Positions 1-8,635 of a DNA stretch of 64,000 nucleotides are shown here, in pieces. Position 1 is the first letter of the stretch. Every line of letters starts with the position of its first letter. A program made the position numbers and the translations under genes. The notes beneath the pieces are model-generated. The model did no database searches. It was not told the DNA's origin and was given only the letters and a program-made list of their open reading frames with translations. The stretch lies in contig CAWBPD010000005.1 in NCBI GenBank assembly GCA_963790575.1, positions 62,001-126,000 of the forward strand. The letters run 5' to 3'. The DNA is from CAVTSA01 sp963790575. Lineage in GTDB: Bacteria > Chloroflexota > Dormibacteria > Dormibacterales > Dormibacteraceae.

Positions 1-1620
1 GAGCACCGAAGGCGGCGGCGGGATGTAGCCGACGATCTCCGAGCCGCTGCCCAGGGCGACCACGCGTACGTCAAAGCTTCCGGCGTCGTCCAGGTTCCGC
101 TCCCAGACCACCAGCCCGATCGGTTTCCCCGCGGACATGATCACCGAGCGCACCAGCGCGACATGACCGAAGGCACTGTAGTCAGGGCCGTTGAACACCA
201 CCACCGCGCCCTCGACCGGCGTCTGGCTGGTGGCGATTCCCGCCGCTTCCGCGCCGCTGATCCACTGACCGCCGTTGCCAAGGTTCTGGGGCAGCACCCC
301 GCCGGTGTACGCCTGGTAGGCGTTGGCGGCGTAGCAGGTGCACTGGATCGGTATGTAGTCGCAGTACCCGGGGTACGCCGTCAGACCCAGCGGTGACGGA
401 TCCGGAGCGGCGGGCCAGGGGATGCTCGAGATGCTCAGTGTGTAGAGCCCGGCAACCAGTCCCGCCTCCAGGAGCTGCTGGGCCAGCCCGCCCGTCCCCA
501 GCTCGGTCAGCAGCGCCGCCTCCTCGCTGGTAAGCGATCCGCCCTGCTGGGCTGCGGCCTGCTGGGCCTGCGCGATCTCGGATTGCGTGGTCGAGGTCTG
601 GGCGAGAAGCTGCGCCTGCCGGCTCTGCAGCTGCGTAGCCAGCGTCTGGAGCTGCACCTGGGATGCCTGCGCCTGCTGCTCGTCAGCCGTCACCTGGGCG
701 CGGGACTGCGTCAGCGAGCGCTGCGAGGCCTGGGCCTGCCGCCGGGTGGAGTCGAGCTGACCGACCATCTGGTGCGCCTGCTGCGCCGCGTCGTCCAGGC
801 TCGCGTTTTGTGTCAGGTAGTCGCCGAGGCTGGACGCCTCCACCACCGAGAGCATCGCCGAGGATGGTTGCGCGTAGATGGCGCGCGCAAGCTCGGTGAT
901 CTGAGCCCGTTCCTGCTTTTCTTTGGTCGTCAGCCGGCCGACGCGCGACTGAAGCTGACTGATCTGCTGGTTCAGCTCCTCGACCTGCGCCTGGTCGGCG
1001 CCGACCTGGGCCTGCAGCTGCGTCTGCTGCTGCTGGTTCTGAGCCACCTGTGCCTGCAGTTGGTTGAGCTGGGAGTCGGCCTGGGTCAGGTTCGCGGCCA
1101 GCTGTTGTTGCGGGAGCGTGAGCGGAACCACCGGGGTGCTGCTCAAGGGCGTGAAGTTCAGCGAAGGGAACGTCTGCGGAGCGGGCGAGGGGGAAGTCGA
1201 GGGCGTCGGAGTGACGCGGGGTGACGGCGTGGGCGTCGGTGTCGCCGATGGCGTCGGCGACGGGGAGGTCGACGGCGTTGGAGTGGCGCTGGGTGCCGGC
1301 GTGGGCGTCGGTGCCGTCGAAGGCGTGGGCGCCGGCGTGGCTGCCGGCGTCGCCGAGGGGGCGGGCGCGGGCGTGGGTGTCGGTGTCGCCGGGGCCGAGC
1401 TTGGCGCCGTCGTGGGCGTCGCCGGCGGGGCGGGGGTTGGCGGCGGTGTCGATGTCGACGTCGCGGCGGCGGTCGTGGGCGCCGGCGTGGCCGACGTGAT
1501 CGCGGCCACCGGCGAGGCGGCCACGCTCGTCCAGGGCCCCCACACAGACATCACCAGGAGCAGCGCGGTGGCCCCGAGACCGATGCCGCCGCGACACCCC
1601 AGAAGTCGCCTCAACCCCAC
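1..1620 (-). CDS. Secreted coiled-coil CHAP-domain peptidoglycan hydrolase (3' end outside window)
   Basis: The frame is open from a GTG at 1620 to the window edge, about 540 codons, so the C-terminus is missing. A short basic N-terminus precedes one hydrophobic segment (LGATALLLVMSVWGP), which looks like a signal peptide. Residues about 40-150 are a Thr-Pro/Ala/Ser-rich linker. Residues about 160-360 are a Gln-rich coiled coil of the kind seen in PcsB/RipA-type hydrolases. The end is a CHAP domain with the catalytic Cys in IQCTCYAANA (near residue 425) and the His in FGHVALVRS. By family it should cleave peptidoglycan amide bonds outside the membrane, with the coiled coil controlling activity, as in FtsEX/PcsB systems. 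No ftsEX is in view. The exact start is uncertain because a TTG lies two codons further in. Confidence 0.85.
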   Translation of the reverse strand, partial: MGLRRLLGCRGGIGLGATALLLVMSVWGPWTSVAASPVAAITSATPAPTTAAATSTSTPPPTPAPPATPTTAPSSAPATPTPTPAPAPSATPAATPAPTPSTAPTPTPAPSATPTPSTSPSPTPSATPTPTPSPRVTPTPSTSPSPAPQTFPSLNFTPLSSTPVVPLTLPQQQLAANLTQADSQLNQLQAQVAQNQQQQTQLQAQVGADQAQVEELNQQISQLQSRVGRLTTKEKQERAQITELARAIYAQPSSAMLSVVEASSLGDYLTQNASLDDAAQQAHQMVGQLDSTRRQAQASQRSLTQSRAQVTADEQQAQASQVQLQTLATQLQSRQAQLLAQTSTTQSEIAQAQQAAAQQGGSLTSEEAALLTELGTGGLAQQLLEAGLVAGLYTLSISSIPWPAAPDPSPLGLTAYPGYCDYIPIQCTCYAANAYQAYTGGVLPQNLGNGGQWISGAEAAGIATSQTPVEGAVVVFNGPDYSAFGHVALVRSVIMSAGKPIGLVVWERNLDDAGSFDVRVVALGSGSEIVGYIPPPPSVL

Positions 1621-1662
1621 CCGCAAAGCTAGCAACCTCTATACGCCATTGTTCTCGTCCTG

Positions 1663-3039
1663 TCACCCGGTTCGGGTCGGCGCGCGGCGCAGCACCGGGC
1701 GGGTCAGGGCCTCGGCGATGCGGGGGGCGTCGGCGACCGCGAGATTGCCGATCGAGATGCGCAGGCCGGGCGGCGTGCGCAGGCGGAACTGTTCGCCGGC
1801 GGCGACCGCCCACCCCGCTTCCAGCAGCACGCGACGGGCCAGCAGCTCGTCCTCCACCGGGACCCAGACGTTGAGCCCGCTGCGACCCCAGATCGGGATG
1901 CCCCGCCGGCCGAGCTCGCGCGCCAGCGCCCGCCGCCGGGCCTCGTAAGCCGCCCGGGCCTGCTCGACGCGCGACCACACCTGGGGGTCCCGGGCCAGCG
2001 CCACGACCAGGCTCTGGAGGATGTACGAGACCCACCCCGGCCCCAACCGCTGGCGCCCGTCGATGCGCGCGATGGTCACCGCGTCGCCCGCCATCACCGC
2101 CAGCCGGAGGTCCGGGCCCAGCCATTTCGAGACCGACTGCACCACGGTCCAGTGGCGGAGCCCGGGGGTGGTGGTCAACGTGTACAGGGGAGTTCCGGCC
2201 ACCGGTCCTGAGTGATCGTCCTCGATGACCAGCGCCTCCGGCCAGTCCTGCAATACCCGGCGCAGGTCGCGCGCCCGGCGGGCGTCGAGCGCGGCGCCGG
2301 TGGGGTTCTGCGCGCGCGGTGTCTCGATCACCGCGGCGACCTGATGGCGCAGCGCCTCCTCCAGTGCCTCCGGGAGCATGCCCAACTCGTCGATCGCCAC
2401 CGGCTGCGCGATCAGCCCGTGGGCGCGGAGCAGATCGTGGACGGTGTGGTAGCTGGGATCCTCCACCGCTACCCGGTCGCCCGGTCGCAGGTGGGCCTCG
2501 AGCGCCCGCTCGATGCCGGACATCCCACCGCTGACCATGCTCAGGAAGTCAGGGCTCACGCCGTCCCGCCGGAACCAGTCGGCGGCGACCTGCAGGAGGT
2601 CCGCGTCGTCGCAGGCGACACCGTAGGGCCGCTGCGGCAGCTCCAGCCGGGACGCCGCCGCGCGCAGGTCGGGCAGGAACGCGAAGTCGGGATTGCCGCT
2701 GGTGAGGTCGACCGCGCCGGCCGGGAGGGGTGGATCGATGTGACCGGAGAGCGGAGGCCGGGGGCTGATCCGCGTCCCGCGGCGCCCGGCGGCCACGATC
2801 AGGCCGCGCAGCTGCAGGTTGTTGTAGGCGGCGGCCACCGTGGTCGGACTGACGCCCAGGTGTTCGGCCAGGCGGCGCACGGTGGGCAGCGTCTGCCCGG
2901 GCCGCAGGGTTCCCGCCCGCAGCGCCTCCTCGACGCTGGACGAGATGGCGCCCGCGCGATTTCCCGAGATCACGCTCAGCGACTCGGGCGCGTCCGCCTG
3001 CTGGTGATCGGTTCGCGGGTCGGCGATCGACGTTGCCAT
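1663..3039 (-). CDS. MocR-type GntR/aminotransferase transcriptional regulator
   Basis: The 458-residue protein has a GntR winged helix at about residues 20-95 (GQTLPTVRRLAEHLGVSPTT). A type I aminotransferase-like domain fills the rest and keeps the PLP lysine in SVSKWLGPDLRL. MocR proteins use PLP or an amino-acid adduct as ligand and usually control a neighbouring, often divergent, gene. Here the start (ATG at 3039) faces the M20 peptidase start only 63 bp away, so that peptidase and possibly the downstream acyl-CoA dehydrogenase are the likely targets. The open frame extends upstream of 3039, but that part is antisense to the peptidase and has no family similarity. The alternative, a free-standing aminotransferase, is unlikely because the HTH is intact. 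Confidence 0.85.
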   Translation of the reverse strand: MATSIADPRTDHQQADAPESLSVISGNRAGAISSSVEEALRAGTLRPGQTLPTVRRLAEHLGVSPTTVAAAYNNLQLRGLIVAAGRRGTRISPRPPLSGHIDPPLPAGAVDLTSGNPDFAFLPDLRAAASRLELPQRPYGVACDDADLLQVAADWFRRDGVSPDFLSMVSGGMSGIERALEAHLRPGDRVAVEDPSYHTVHDLLRAHGLIAQPVAIDELGMLPEALEEALRHQVAAVIETPRAQNPTGAALDARRARDLRRVLQDWPEALVIEDDHSGPVAGTPLYTLTTTPGLRHWTVVQSVSKWLGPDLRLAVMAGDAVTIARIDGRQRLGPGWVSYILQSLVVALARDPQVWSRVEQARAAYEARRRALARELGRRGIPIWGRSGLNVWVPVEDELLARRVLLEAGWAVAAGEQFRLRTPPGLRISIGNLAVADAPRIAEALTRPVLRRAPTRTG

Positions 3040-3102
3040 GGGCGAGACTGCCAAGTATTGTGACAGCCCCCCGGCCGACCGCGGGCTGCTAGGTTGCGGG
3101 AC

Positions 3103-4386
3103 GTGACAGATCAAACTTCGAGCGCGGCCCACGAGGCGGTGGGAAAAGCTGTCGAGCGGGGCTGGGACGATGAGATCGCCCTGCTGCGCGCGCTGGTAGG
3201 GGAGTGCAGTGTGCGCGGCATGACGGGGGGAGCGCAGCGTTTGGTGGAAGACCGGATGCGGCAGCTGGCTCTGCAGCCGGAGCGGGTGGCGATCGACACC
3301 GAACTGCTCCGCGGCCGGCCCGGCTACTCGCCGGTCGACTGGTCCTCCGAGGGCGAGTACGACGTCAGCGGCCGCCTGCCGGGGGCGACCCGGGGCGGGC
3401 GCTCTCTGATCCTCAATGGTCACATCGACGTCGTGCCCTCCTCTCCAGACGACCACTGGACGCACGACCCCTGGGCCGGGGAGATCGAAGACGGGCGGAT
3501 GTACGGACGGGGAGCGGCCGATATGAAGGCCGGCGTCGCCGCCATGCTGGCGGCGGTGGCGGCGATCCGGGCCGCGGGCGTGACGCTCCGCGGCTCCCTG
3601 GAGGTCCAGTCCGTCGTCGAGGAGGAGTGCAGCGGGCACGGCACCCTCGCGCTGCTCGAGGCCGGCCACCGCGCCGACGGTGCGATCATCCCCGAATCGA
3701 TGGGCCAGAGCCTCTGCACCGCCCACCCGGGGGTTTTGTGGTGCCGCATCGTGGTTCGCGGTCTAGGCGCCCACGCCGAGCGCGCCCACACGGCCGTCAA
3801 CGCCATCGAGCGCATGTGGCCTCTCGTCGTGGCCGTGCGCGAACTGGAGGCCGAGGTCAACGAAGAGGCGGCTCGCCACCCCGCGTTCGCCGGGCTCGCG
3901 CATCCCCTGAACTACAACCTCGGCACGCTGCACGCAGGCGACTGGCCCTCCTCGGTGCCCGAGGCCGCGACTCTGGAGGTCCGCTTCTCGTACCCCCCCG
4001 GCGAGACCGTCGCGGGCGCTCGCCGGAGGATCGAGGACCACGTGCGCCGCGCGGCTGATCGCGACCCCTGGCTGCGCGAGGTACCGCCTGAAATCACCTG
4101 GTTTGGCTTCGCGGCCGAGCCCGCCGTCTATGACACCGACGACGTGCTGTCACGGACGCTGGAGCAGAACCATCTGCAGGTGGTGGGCCGGGCTCTGAGC
4201 CGGCACCCCTTCGCGGCCACCATCGACAACCGCTTCTTCGCGCTCTACGCCGGGATGCCCACCGTCTGTTACGGAGCCACCGGCGACCGCTATCACGCGC
4301 CCGACGAATCGGTCGACCTCGCCACCGTGCTCCAGACGACGCACGTTCTGGCCGGCACGGTGCTCGACTGGTGCGGCGTGGCCTGA
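3103..4386 (+). CDS. M20 family metallopeptidase (ArgE/DapE/ACY1-like)
   Basis: The protein has 427 residues. Metal-site motifs are clear: NGHIDVVP, the bridging Asp in GRGAADMKAG, and the EE pair in VVEEECSGHG, followed by a dimerisation domain and a C-terminal His (DRYHAPDES). The family hydrolyses N-acyl amino acids, di-peptides or succinyl-diaminopimelate using two zinc ions; the substrate cannot be read from sequence. I chose GTG 3103 rather than the in-frame TTG at 3094 because TAGGTT lies exactly 7 nt before it, the leaderless pattern found throughout this window. The gene is divergent from the MocR regulator and is followed by a glutaryl-CoA dehydrogenase, so the locus may serve amino-acid breakdown (inference). 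Confidence 0.85.
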   Translation: MTDQTSSAAHEAVGKAVERGWDDEIALLRALVGECSVRGMTGGAQRLVEDRMRQLALQPERVAIDTELLRGRPGYSPVDWSSEGEYDVSGRLPGATRGGRSLILNGHIDVVPSSPDDHWTHDPWAGEIEDGRMYGRGAADMKAGVAAMLAAVAAIRAAGVTLRGSLEVQSVVEEECSGHGTLALLEAGHRADGAIIPESMGQSLCTAHPGVLWCRIVVRGLGAHAERAHTAVNAIERMWPLVVAVRELEAEVNEEAARHPAFAGLAHPLNYNLGTLHAGDWPSSVPEAATLEVRFSYPPGETVAGARRRIEDHVRRAADRDPWLREVPPEITWFGFAAEPAVYDTDDVLSRTLEQNHLQVVGRALSRHPFAATIDNRFFALYAGMPTVCYGATGDRYHAPDESVDLATVLQTTHVLAGTVLDWCGVA

Positions 4387-4402
4387 CCGCCACCAGCCAA
4401 CC

Positions 4403-4466
4403 TCCGCTTTCGCGTGAACAGGGCCTCGCGGAGGGGCCCATGGGGCCACTTTCACGCGAAAGCGGA
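4403..4466. repeat. Long perfect intergenic hairpin
   Basis: Arms TCCGCTTTCGCGTGAA (4403-4418) and its exact complement (4451-4466) enclose a 32-nt GC-rich loop. It sits between two genes on the same strand and has no T-tract. It could be a factor-independent stop, an RNA processing site or a small repeat. Unlike the other hairpins in the window its arms do not contain GTGTCCGCA. Confidence 0.75.
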
Positions 4467-4490
4467 ATTGGGGTGGTCGGATGACGTTCA

Positions 4491-5687
4491 ATGGCAGACA
4501 TGAGCACCGTGGCGTCGCGCGGGCAGCGCGTCGACCCGCACGACCTTCTCGCCCTTCAGTCGGCCTACTCGGACGAGGAACGCCTGATCCAATCGACGGT
4601 CCGGCAGTTCGTCCGCGACCGGGTGTTGCCCGGCATTGAGGAGTGGTTCGAGGAGGGCACGTTCCCCCGCGACCGGATCCCGGAGCTGGCCGAGCTGGGT
4701 CTGCTCGGCATGCACCTGGAGGGCTATGGGTGCGCGGGAACCAACGCCACCTCCTACGGCCTCGCCTGCCTGGAATTGGAGGCGGGCGACTCCGGCTTCC
4801 GCAGCTTCGTCTCCGTCCAGGGCTCCCTCTGCATGTTCCCGATCTGGAAGTACGGATCGGAGGAGCAGAAGGACCACTACCTGCCTCGGATGGCGCGGGG
4901 GGAGATCCTCGGCTGCTTCGGCCTCACCGAACCCGACTTCGGCTCCGACCCGGCGGGCATGCGGACCAGCGCCCGGCGCCGCGGCGATGACTGGGTGCTC
5001 AACGGCAACAAACTCTGGATCACCAACGGCAGCGTGGCCGACCTGGCGGTGGTCTGGGCCCAGACCGAGGAGGCAATCCGGGGCTTTTTGGTGCCGACCC
5101 AGACGCCGGGGTTCACGGCCCGGGACATCCATCGCAAGGTCTCGCTCCGGGCGTCGGTGACTTCGGAGCTGATCCTGGAGGACGTCCTCCTGCCGGCCGC
5201 CGCGGTGCTGCCCGGGGTACGGGGGCTGCGCGGGCCGCTGTCCTGTCTCTCCGAGGCGCGCTACGGGATCCTGTGGGGCTCGCTGGGCGCCGCGCGATCG
5301 TGTTACGAGACGGCGCTCGAGTACGCCAAGACACGGATCCAGTTCGAGCGTCCGATCGCGGCCTTCCAGCTCACGCAGGAGAAGCTGGTGGAGATGATGC
5401 TCGAGCTGCAAAAGGGCGAGCTCCTGGCCCAGCGCATCGGCCGCCTCAAGGACCAAGGGCTGGTGCAGCCGGAGCACATCTCGATGGGCAAGCTGAACAA
5501 CGTCCGCGCCGCGCTCCGGATCGCGCGCGACGCCCGCAGCGTGCTGGGCGCCAACGGCATCACCCTCGAATACCCGGTGATCCGGCACATGAACAACCTG
5601 GAGTCGGTCTACACCTACGAGGGCACCAATGAGGTGCACCTGCTCACCCTGGGCCAGGCGATCACCGGGAGCAGCGCCTTCCGTTAA
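4491..5687 (+). CDS. gcdH: Glutaryl-CoA dehydrogenase-like acyl-CoA dehydrogenase
   Basis: The 398-residue protein has the whole acyl-CoA dehydrogenase fold: FAD-site GCFGLTEPDFGSDP, LNGNKLWITNG, and the C-terminal stretch NNLESVYTYEGTNEVHLL. The last carries the catalytic Glu in the YEGT context typical of glutaryl-CoA dehydrogenases rather than short- or medium-chain enzymes, and the end LGQAITGSSAF also matches that group. Such enzymes oxidise and decarboxylate glutaryl-CoA to crotonyl-CoA in lysine and tryptophan breakdown. No electron-transfer flavoprotein or CoA-transferase is nearby, so the pathway here is inferred. ATG 4491 is used; ATG 4500 in the same frame is equally possible. It could also be a non-decarboxylating relative. 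Confidence 0.8.
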   Translation: MADMSTVASRGQRVDPHDLLALQSAYSDEERLIQSTVRQFVRDRVLPGIEEWFEEGTFPRDRIPELAELGLLGMHLEGYGCAGTNATSYGLACLELEAGDSGFRSFVSVQGSLCMFPIWKYGSEEQKDHYLPRMARGEILGCFGLTEPDFGSDPAGMRTSARRRGDDWVLNGNKLWITNGSVADLAVVWAQTEEAIRGFLVPTQTPGFTARDIHRKVSLRASVTSELILEDVLLPAAAVLPGVRGLRGPLSCLSEARYGILWGSLGAARSCYETALEYAKTRIQFERPIAAFQLTQEKLVEMMLELQKGELLAQRIGRLKDQGLVQPEHISMGKLNNVRAALRIARDARSVLGANGITLEYPVIRHMNNLESVYTYEGTNEVHLLTLGQAITGSSAFR

Positions 5688-5720
5688 CCCCTGGCCCCAG
5701 CCCCGCCGGTCTCAAGGGCC

Positions 5721-5778
5721 AGAGAGTCCGCGCTACCGCGCTACGCCGCCCGTTTTAGCGCCGGACTGCGGACACTCA
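5721..5778. repeat. Degenerate family-C hairpin repeat (GTGTCCGCA type)
   Basis: The right arm TAGCGCCGGACTGCGGACAC is intact (5756-5775). The left arm AGAGTCCGCGCTA has lost the two bases TG of GAGTGTCCGC. The core matches the intact copy at 60562-60619. It lies between the convergent ends of the acyl-CoA dehydrogenase and the reductase-like gene, so it may help end transcription from both sides. Confidence 0.65.
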
Positions 5779-5782
5779 TGCG

Positions 5783-6349
5783 CTACGCCGCCGACTCCAG
5801 CCGATAGCGCAGAAGGACGGTCCCGTTGGCATAGCGGCGCTCGTCGAGGAGCTCGAGTCGTGCCCGGAACCCCTCCGGGAGAGCGCGGGTGCCGCCCCCG
5901 ATCGCGACCGGCACCACGTGCAGGCGCACCTCGTCCACCAGCCCCCAGCGGAGCGCCGAGCCGGCCAGGGTGGCGCCGCCGATCTCGATCTCCCCATCGC
6001 CGGCTTCCTTCAGCGAGCGCAGCCTCTCCACGTCCAATGACCGCTCGAGCCGGGTCCGTGGGGTGGACACTGCCTCCAGAGTGCTGGAGAACACGATCTT
6101 CTCCGCCGCCCGCCAGATCCGCCCATAGTCCCGCATCTCCGGGCTCTGGGTTTCGTCGTCCGGAATCTCCTGCCAGACCCGCATCGTCTCGTAGAGGCGC
6201 CGACCGTACAGATAGGCGCCGATCGTGCGTTCCTGGTCGTTGATGGCGCCGAGCACCTCCGGACTCGGCGCGCCCCACTCGAGGCCGCCCTGTTCGTCGT
6301 TCACGTAGCCATCGAGCGAGCTGTTCGCGTGATAGAGGAGCCTGCCCAT
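5783..6349 (-). CDS. Dihydrofolate reductase-family (RibD C-terminal-like) protein
   Basis: This 188-residue single-domain protein starts MGRLLYHANSSLDGYV and has the NADPH-site pattern GEIEIGGATLAGSALRWGL followed by VDEVRLHVVPVAIGGGTRALP, which is typical of the stand-alone RibD_C/DHFR-like proteins common in high-GC bacteria. Members reduce pteridine- or pyrimidine-like compounds, but most are uncharacterised. It is not a housekeeping DHFR: the usual folate-binding N-terminus is replaced by SLDGYVND. ATG 6349 is preceded by TAGGAT and 9 nt, consistent with a leaderless transcript. It is convergent with the acyl-CoA dehydrogenase across a hairpin repeat. Confidence 0.8.
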   Translation of the reverse strand: MGRLLYHANSSLDGYVNDEQGGLEWGAPSPEVLGAINDQERTIGAYLYGRRLYETMRVWQEIPDDETQSPEMRDYGRIWRAAEKIVFSSTLEAVSTPRTRLERSLDVERLRSLKEAGDGEIEIGGATLAGSALRWGLVDEVRLHVVPVAIGGGTRALPEGFRARLELLDERRYANGTVLLRYRLESAA

Positions 6350-6434
6350 GGGGTGGTGATCCTACCCCAGACACGGGAGCGCCCCCGAGCGAACCCGGGG
6401 GCGCCCCTCAGGAAATGGGGGGTAGGGATGGGTT

Positions 6435-7079
6435 TCAGGCCGTAAGTCCGAGCGAGGCGACGACCTCGGCGGCGTCGCGCCGGCGCGTCAGGCCGAGTTT
6501 CGCGCTGAGGTGCCAGATGTGGTTGCGGACGGTCTTCTCGCGGATCTCGAGCTGGGTGGCGATCTGCCGGTTGGAGGCCGACTTGGCGACCAGCAGCAGG
6601 ACCGTCAGCTCCCGCTCGGTGAGGCGGTGGGGCAGCGCCTTGGTCGCCGGCAGGGAAGAGGCGGTGGCGGGACACGGGAAGATCTCGGCCGGCATCCGCT
6701 GGGCGTGTCCCCGGAGTGCGCTCTCGATCGACTCCGGACCGGCCTCCTTGCCGATCACGGCGCGGGCACCGGAGGCGAGGAGCGAGCGGGCATCGCGGCT
6801 GGTGTGCTGAGGATGCAGGATCACGATGGCGAGATCGGGGAAGCGCTCGTGCAGCCGCTCCACCAGGGTGGCGCACGGCGTATCGGGAAGGGTCGCGTCG
6901 AGAATGATCCCGTGCGGCCGGTACATGGAGGTGAGCCGCTGGGCTTCCAACCCGTCGCCGCCCTCTCCCGCGATCCGAATCGACGGGCGCTCGGCGAGTC
7001 GTGCGATCAGACGCCGGCGAAGCAGGGTCTGATCTTCGATCACGAGAACGCGCAACGTCGGTTCGCCGAGTGTCGTCAC
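6435..7079 (-). CDS. NarL/LuxR-type response regulator
   Basis: The 214-residue protein has a receiver domain (VLVIEDQTLLRR, phospho-acceptor Asp in GIILDATLPD, about residues 10-125). A LuxR HTH at about residues 145-210 (LTERELTVLLLVAKSASNRQ) follows. I chose GTG 7079 because GGAGG (7090-7095 on the minus strand) lies about 10 nt upstream; the frame stays open to 7316 but that extension has no family match. No kinase is directly attached. The next gene, divergent, is a lone receiver protein, so the pair may be fed by the histidine kinase at 8635. Confidence 0.85.
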   Translation of the reverse strand: MTTLGEPTLRVLVIEDQTLLRRRLIARLAERPSIRIAGEGGDGLEAQRLTSMYRPHGIILDATLPDTPCATLVERLHERFPDLAIVILHPQHTSRDARSLLASGARAVIGKEAGPESIESALRGHAQRMPAEIFPCPATASSLPATKALPHRLTERELTVLLLVAKSASNRQIATQLEIREKTVRNHIWHLSAKLGLTRRRDAAEVVASLGLTA

Positions 7080-7260
7080 GGGTGTCAAACCTCCTCTCGT
7101 CGCTGCCTCGGCGCCCGCCCGCCCGCGCGCGGCAGACGTCCTTGGCGTGAGCACCAGTGTCGACGAGGGGAGGGTGCCCTCACATCGGGGCGATCCCGAA
7201 AAGTTGAATAGGGAAAACCCTGTGGCATTCCCGCCCGCCGGGGTGTGAAGATGATGGGCG

Positions 7261-7653
7261 GTGATTGCCAAGCCCCTGCAGGAGCAATCTCCGGAAGCCC
7301 GTGCGACCGTCCTCATCGTGGACGATCATTCGGGGTTCCGTACCCTCGCTCGCCGGCTCCTGGAGACGGGCGGCTTTCGTGTCGTGGGGGAGGCGGCGGG
7401 AGCGGTCGAAGCCCGATCAGCCGTGCCAGCGCTGCAGCCTGAGGTCGTGCTCCTGGACGTCAACCTGCCCGACGGAGACGGCCTGCTCCTGGCCGAGGAA
7501 CTGAAGGACGCCTCCCACGCGCCCGCCGTGGTTCTGATCTCGAGCCATGAGCGATCGGACTTCGGTGATCGTCTGGAGCGCACCGGCGCCCGCGGGTTCA
7601 TCAGCAAGGCGGACCTGACCCCCGCCGCGATCGCCGATCTGGTCGACTGCTGA
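7261..7653 (+). CDS. Single-domain response regulator receiver protein
   Basis: The protein has 130 residues, all receiver domain. The acidic pair is in LIVDDHSGF, the phospho-acceptor Asp in VVLLDVNLPDGDG, the Thr/Ser in LISSHERSD and the Lys in FISKADL. There is no output domain, so it would work by protein contact or as a phosphate sink. It starts at GTG 7261. It is divergent from the LuxR regulator at 7079 and precedes the beta-propeller and kinase genes, which suggests one signalling unit. Confidence 0.85.
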   Translation: MIAKPLQEQSPEARATVLIVDDHSGFRTLARRLLETGGFRVVGEAAGAVEARSAVPALQPEVVLLDVNLPDGDGLLLAEELKDASHAPAVVLISSHERSDFGDRLERTGARGFISKADLTPAAIADLVDC

Positions 7654-7678
7654 GGCGCCCGGGCGGGGAGGCCTCTCG

Positions 7679-8635
7679 ATGGGTGCGCGGGGCGGCGGCG
7701 CAGGGCTGCTGGCCAGGGCCCTGATCGGTGCGTTGGTCCTGCTCGGCCTCGCCACCTGCGGCGATGCCGCGGTGACCGGCGTGTGCGGCCAGGGCGGGGG
7801 GGTGAGCACCAGCGTGAAGCGGCCGGCGCTGATCTTCGCCTGCTCCGCGGCCTCGGTGGACGGCGCGCCGCTGTACCGCCTCTGGCGGCTGCTCCCGCAT
7901 GGTGCGGAGCGGCTGTCGTCGCAGCCGGCGCAGGACCCGGCGGTCGCGCCCTCGCACTCGCGCCTGGCCTACGAGAGCACGGTCGGTGGCATGCCGGAGG
8001 TCTACGTCTCGGGGCTCAGCCTGGCCTCACAGCTCCCGGTCACGACCGCACCCGGTGGGGAGTCTGAGCCGGCCTGGTCCCCGGACGGCAGCCGGCTCGC
8101 GTACGTGAGCGGTCAGCTCGGCCTCCACGCGCCGGTCGGCGTCAGCGGCAGCTTCGGGAGCGTGTTCGTGAGCGGCGCCGGCGGCGGTGGGGCGCACGCG
8201 ATCACGCCTGACGATGCCTTTTACGGAGAGCCGGCCTGGGCGCCCAAAGGGGGCCACATCGCCTACGCCACCGATCGTGGCGGTTTCTGGAACATCTGCA
8301 CCACGACCCCCAACGGCACCGGGACGCAGCGCATGCTCACAGCCGCCGGCGACGCGCAGTGGCCGACTTGGTCCCCGGACGGCACCCGGATCGCCTATCA
8401 GTGGTCGGAGACCGTGAGCGGCGACGACTCGATCTGGGTGATGAACGCCAACGGGACCGATTCGCACCGCCTCACCTCCGGGAGTGGACCCAGCTGGTCG
8501 CCGGATGGAAAATGGATCGCGTTCGTGCGGAAGACGGACCAGGGCTCCGACCTCTGGATGATCTCCCCGCGGGGTGGCCCCGCGGTCCGGATCACCGACG
8601 ACGCCGGTCTCAAAGGCCGGCCGAGCTGGATTTGA
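7679..8635 (+). CDS. Exported PD40 (TolB-like) beta-propeller protein
   Basis: This 318-residue protein has a hydrophobic N-terminal segment (ALIGALVLLGLATC) that could be a signal peptide or imperfect lipobox. At least four WSPDG/WAPKG repeats (EPAWSPDGSRLAY, WPTWSPDGTRIAY, PSWSPDGKWIAF and one APKG) mark PD40 propeller blades. GGGGAGG sits before ATG 7679. Its stop overlaps the start of the histidine kinase by one base (TGATG), so the two are co-translated; an extracytoplasmic sensing or scaffold role for the kinase is a reasonable inference. It is shorter than TolB and has no TolB N-terminal domain. Confidence 0.8.
   Translation: MGARGGGAGLLARALIGALVLLGLATCGDAAVTGVCGQGGGVSTSVKRPALIFACSAASVDGAPLYRLWRLLPHGAERLSSQPAQDPAVAPSHSRLAYESTVGGMPEVYVSGLSLASQLPVTTAPGGESEPAWSPDGSRLAYVSGQLGLHAPVGVSGSFGSVFVSGAGGGGAHAITPDDAFYGEPAWAPKGGHIAYATDRGGFWNICTTTPNGTGTQRMLTAAGDAQWPTWSPDGTRIAYQWSETVSGDDSIWVMNANGTDSHRLTSGSGPSWSPDGKWIAFVRKTDQGSDLWMISPRGGPAVRITDDAGLKGRPSWI

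Noticed and set aside
683..2125. 480-codon minus-strand frame
   Set aside because: It runs across the MocR gene and the CHAP gene in the wrong frame; the correct CHAP frame has signal peptide, coiled coil and catalytic motifs.
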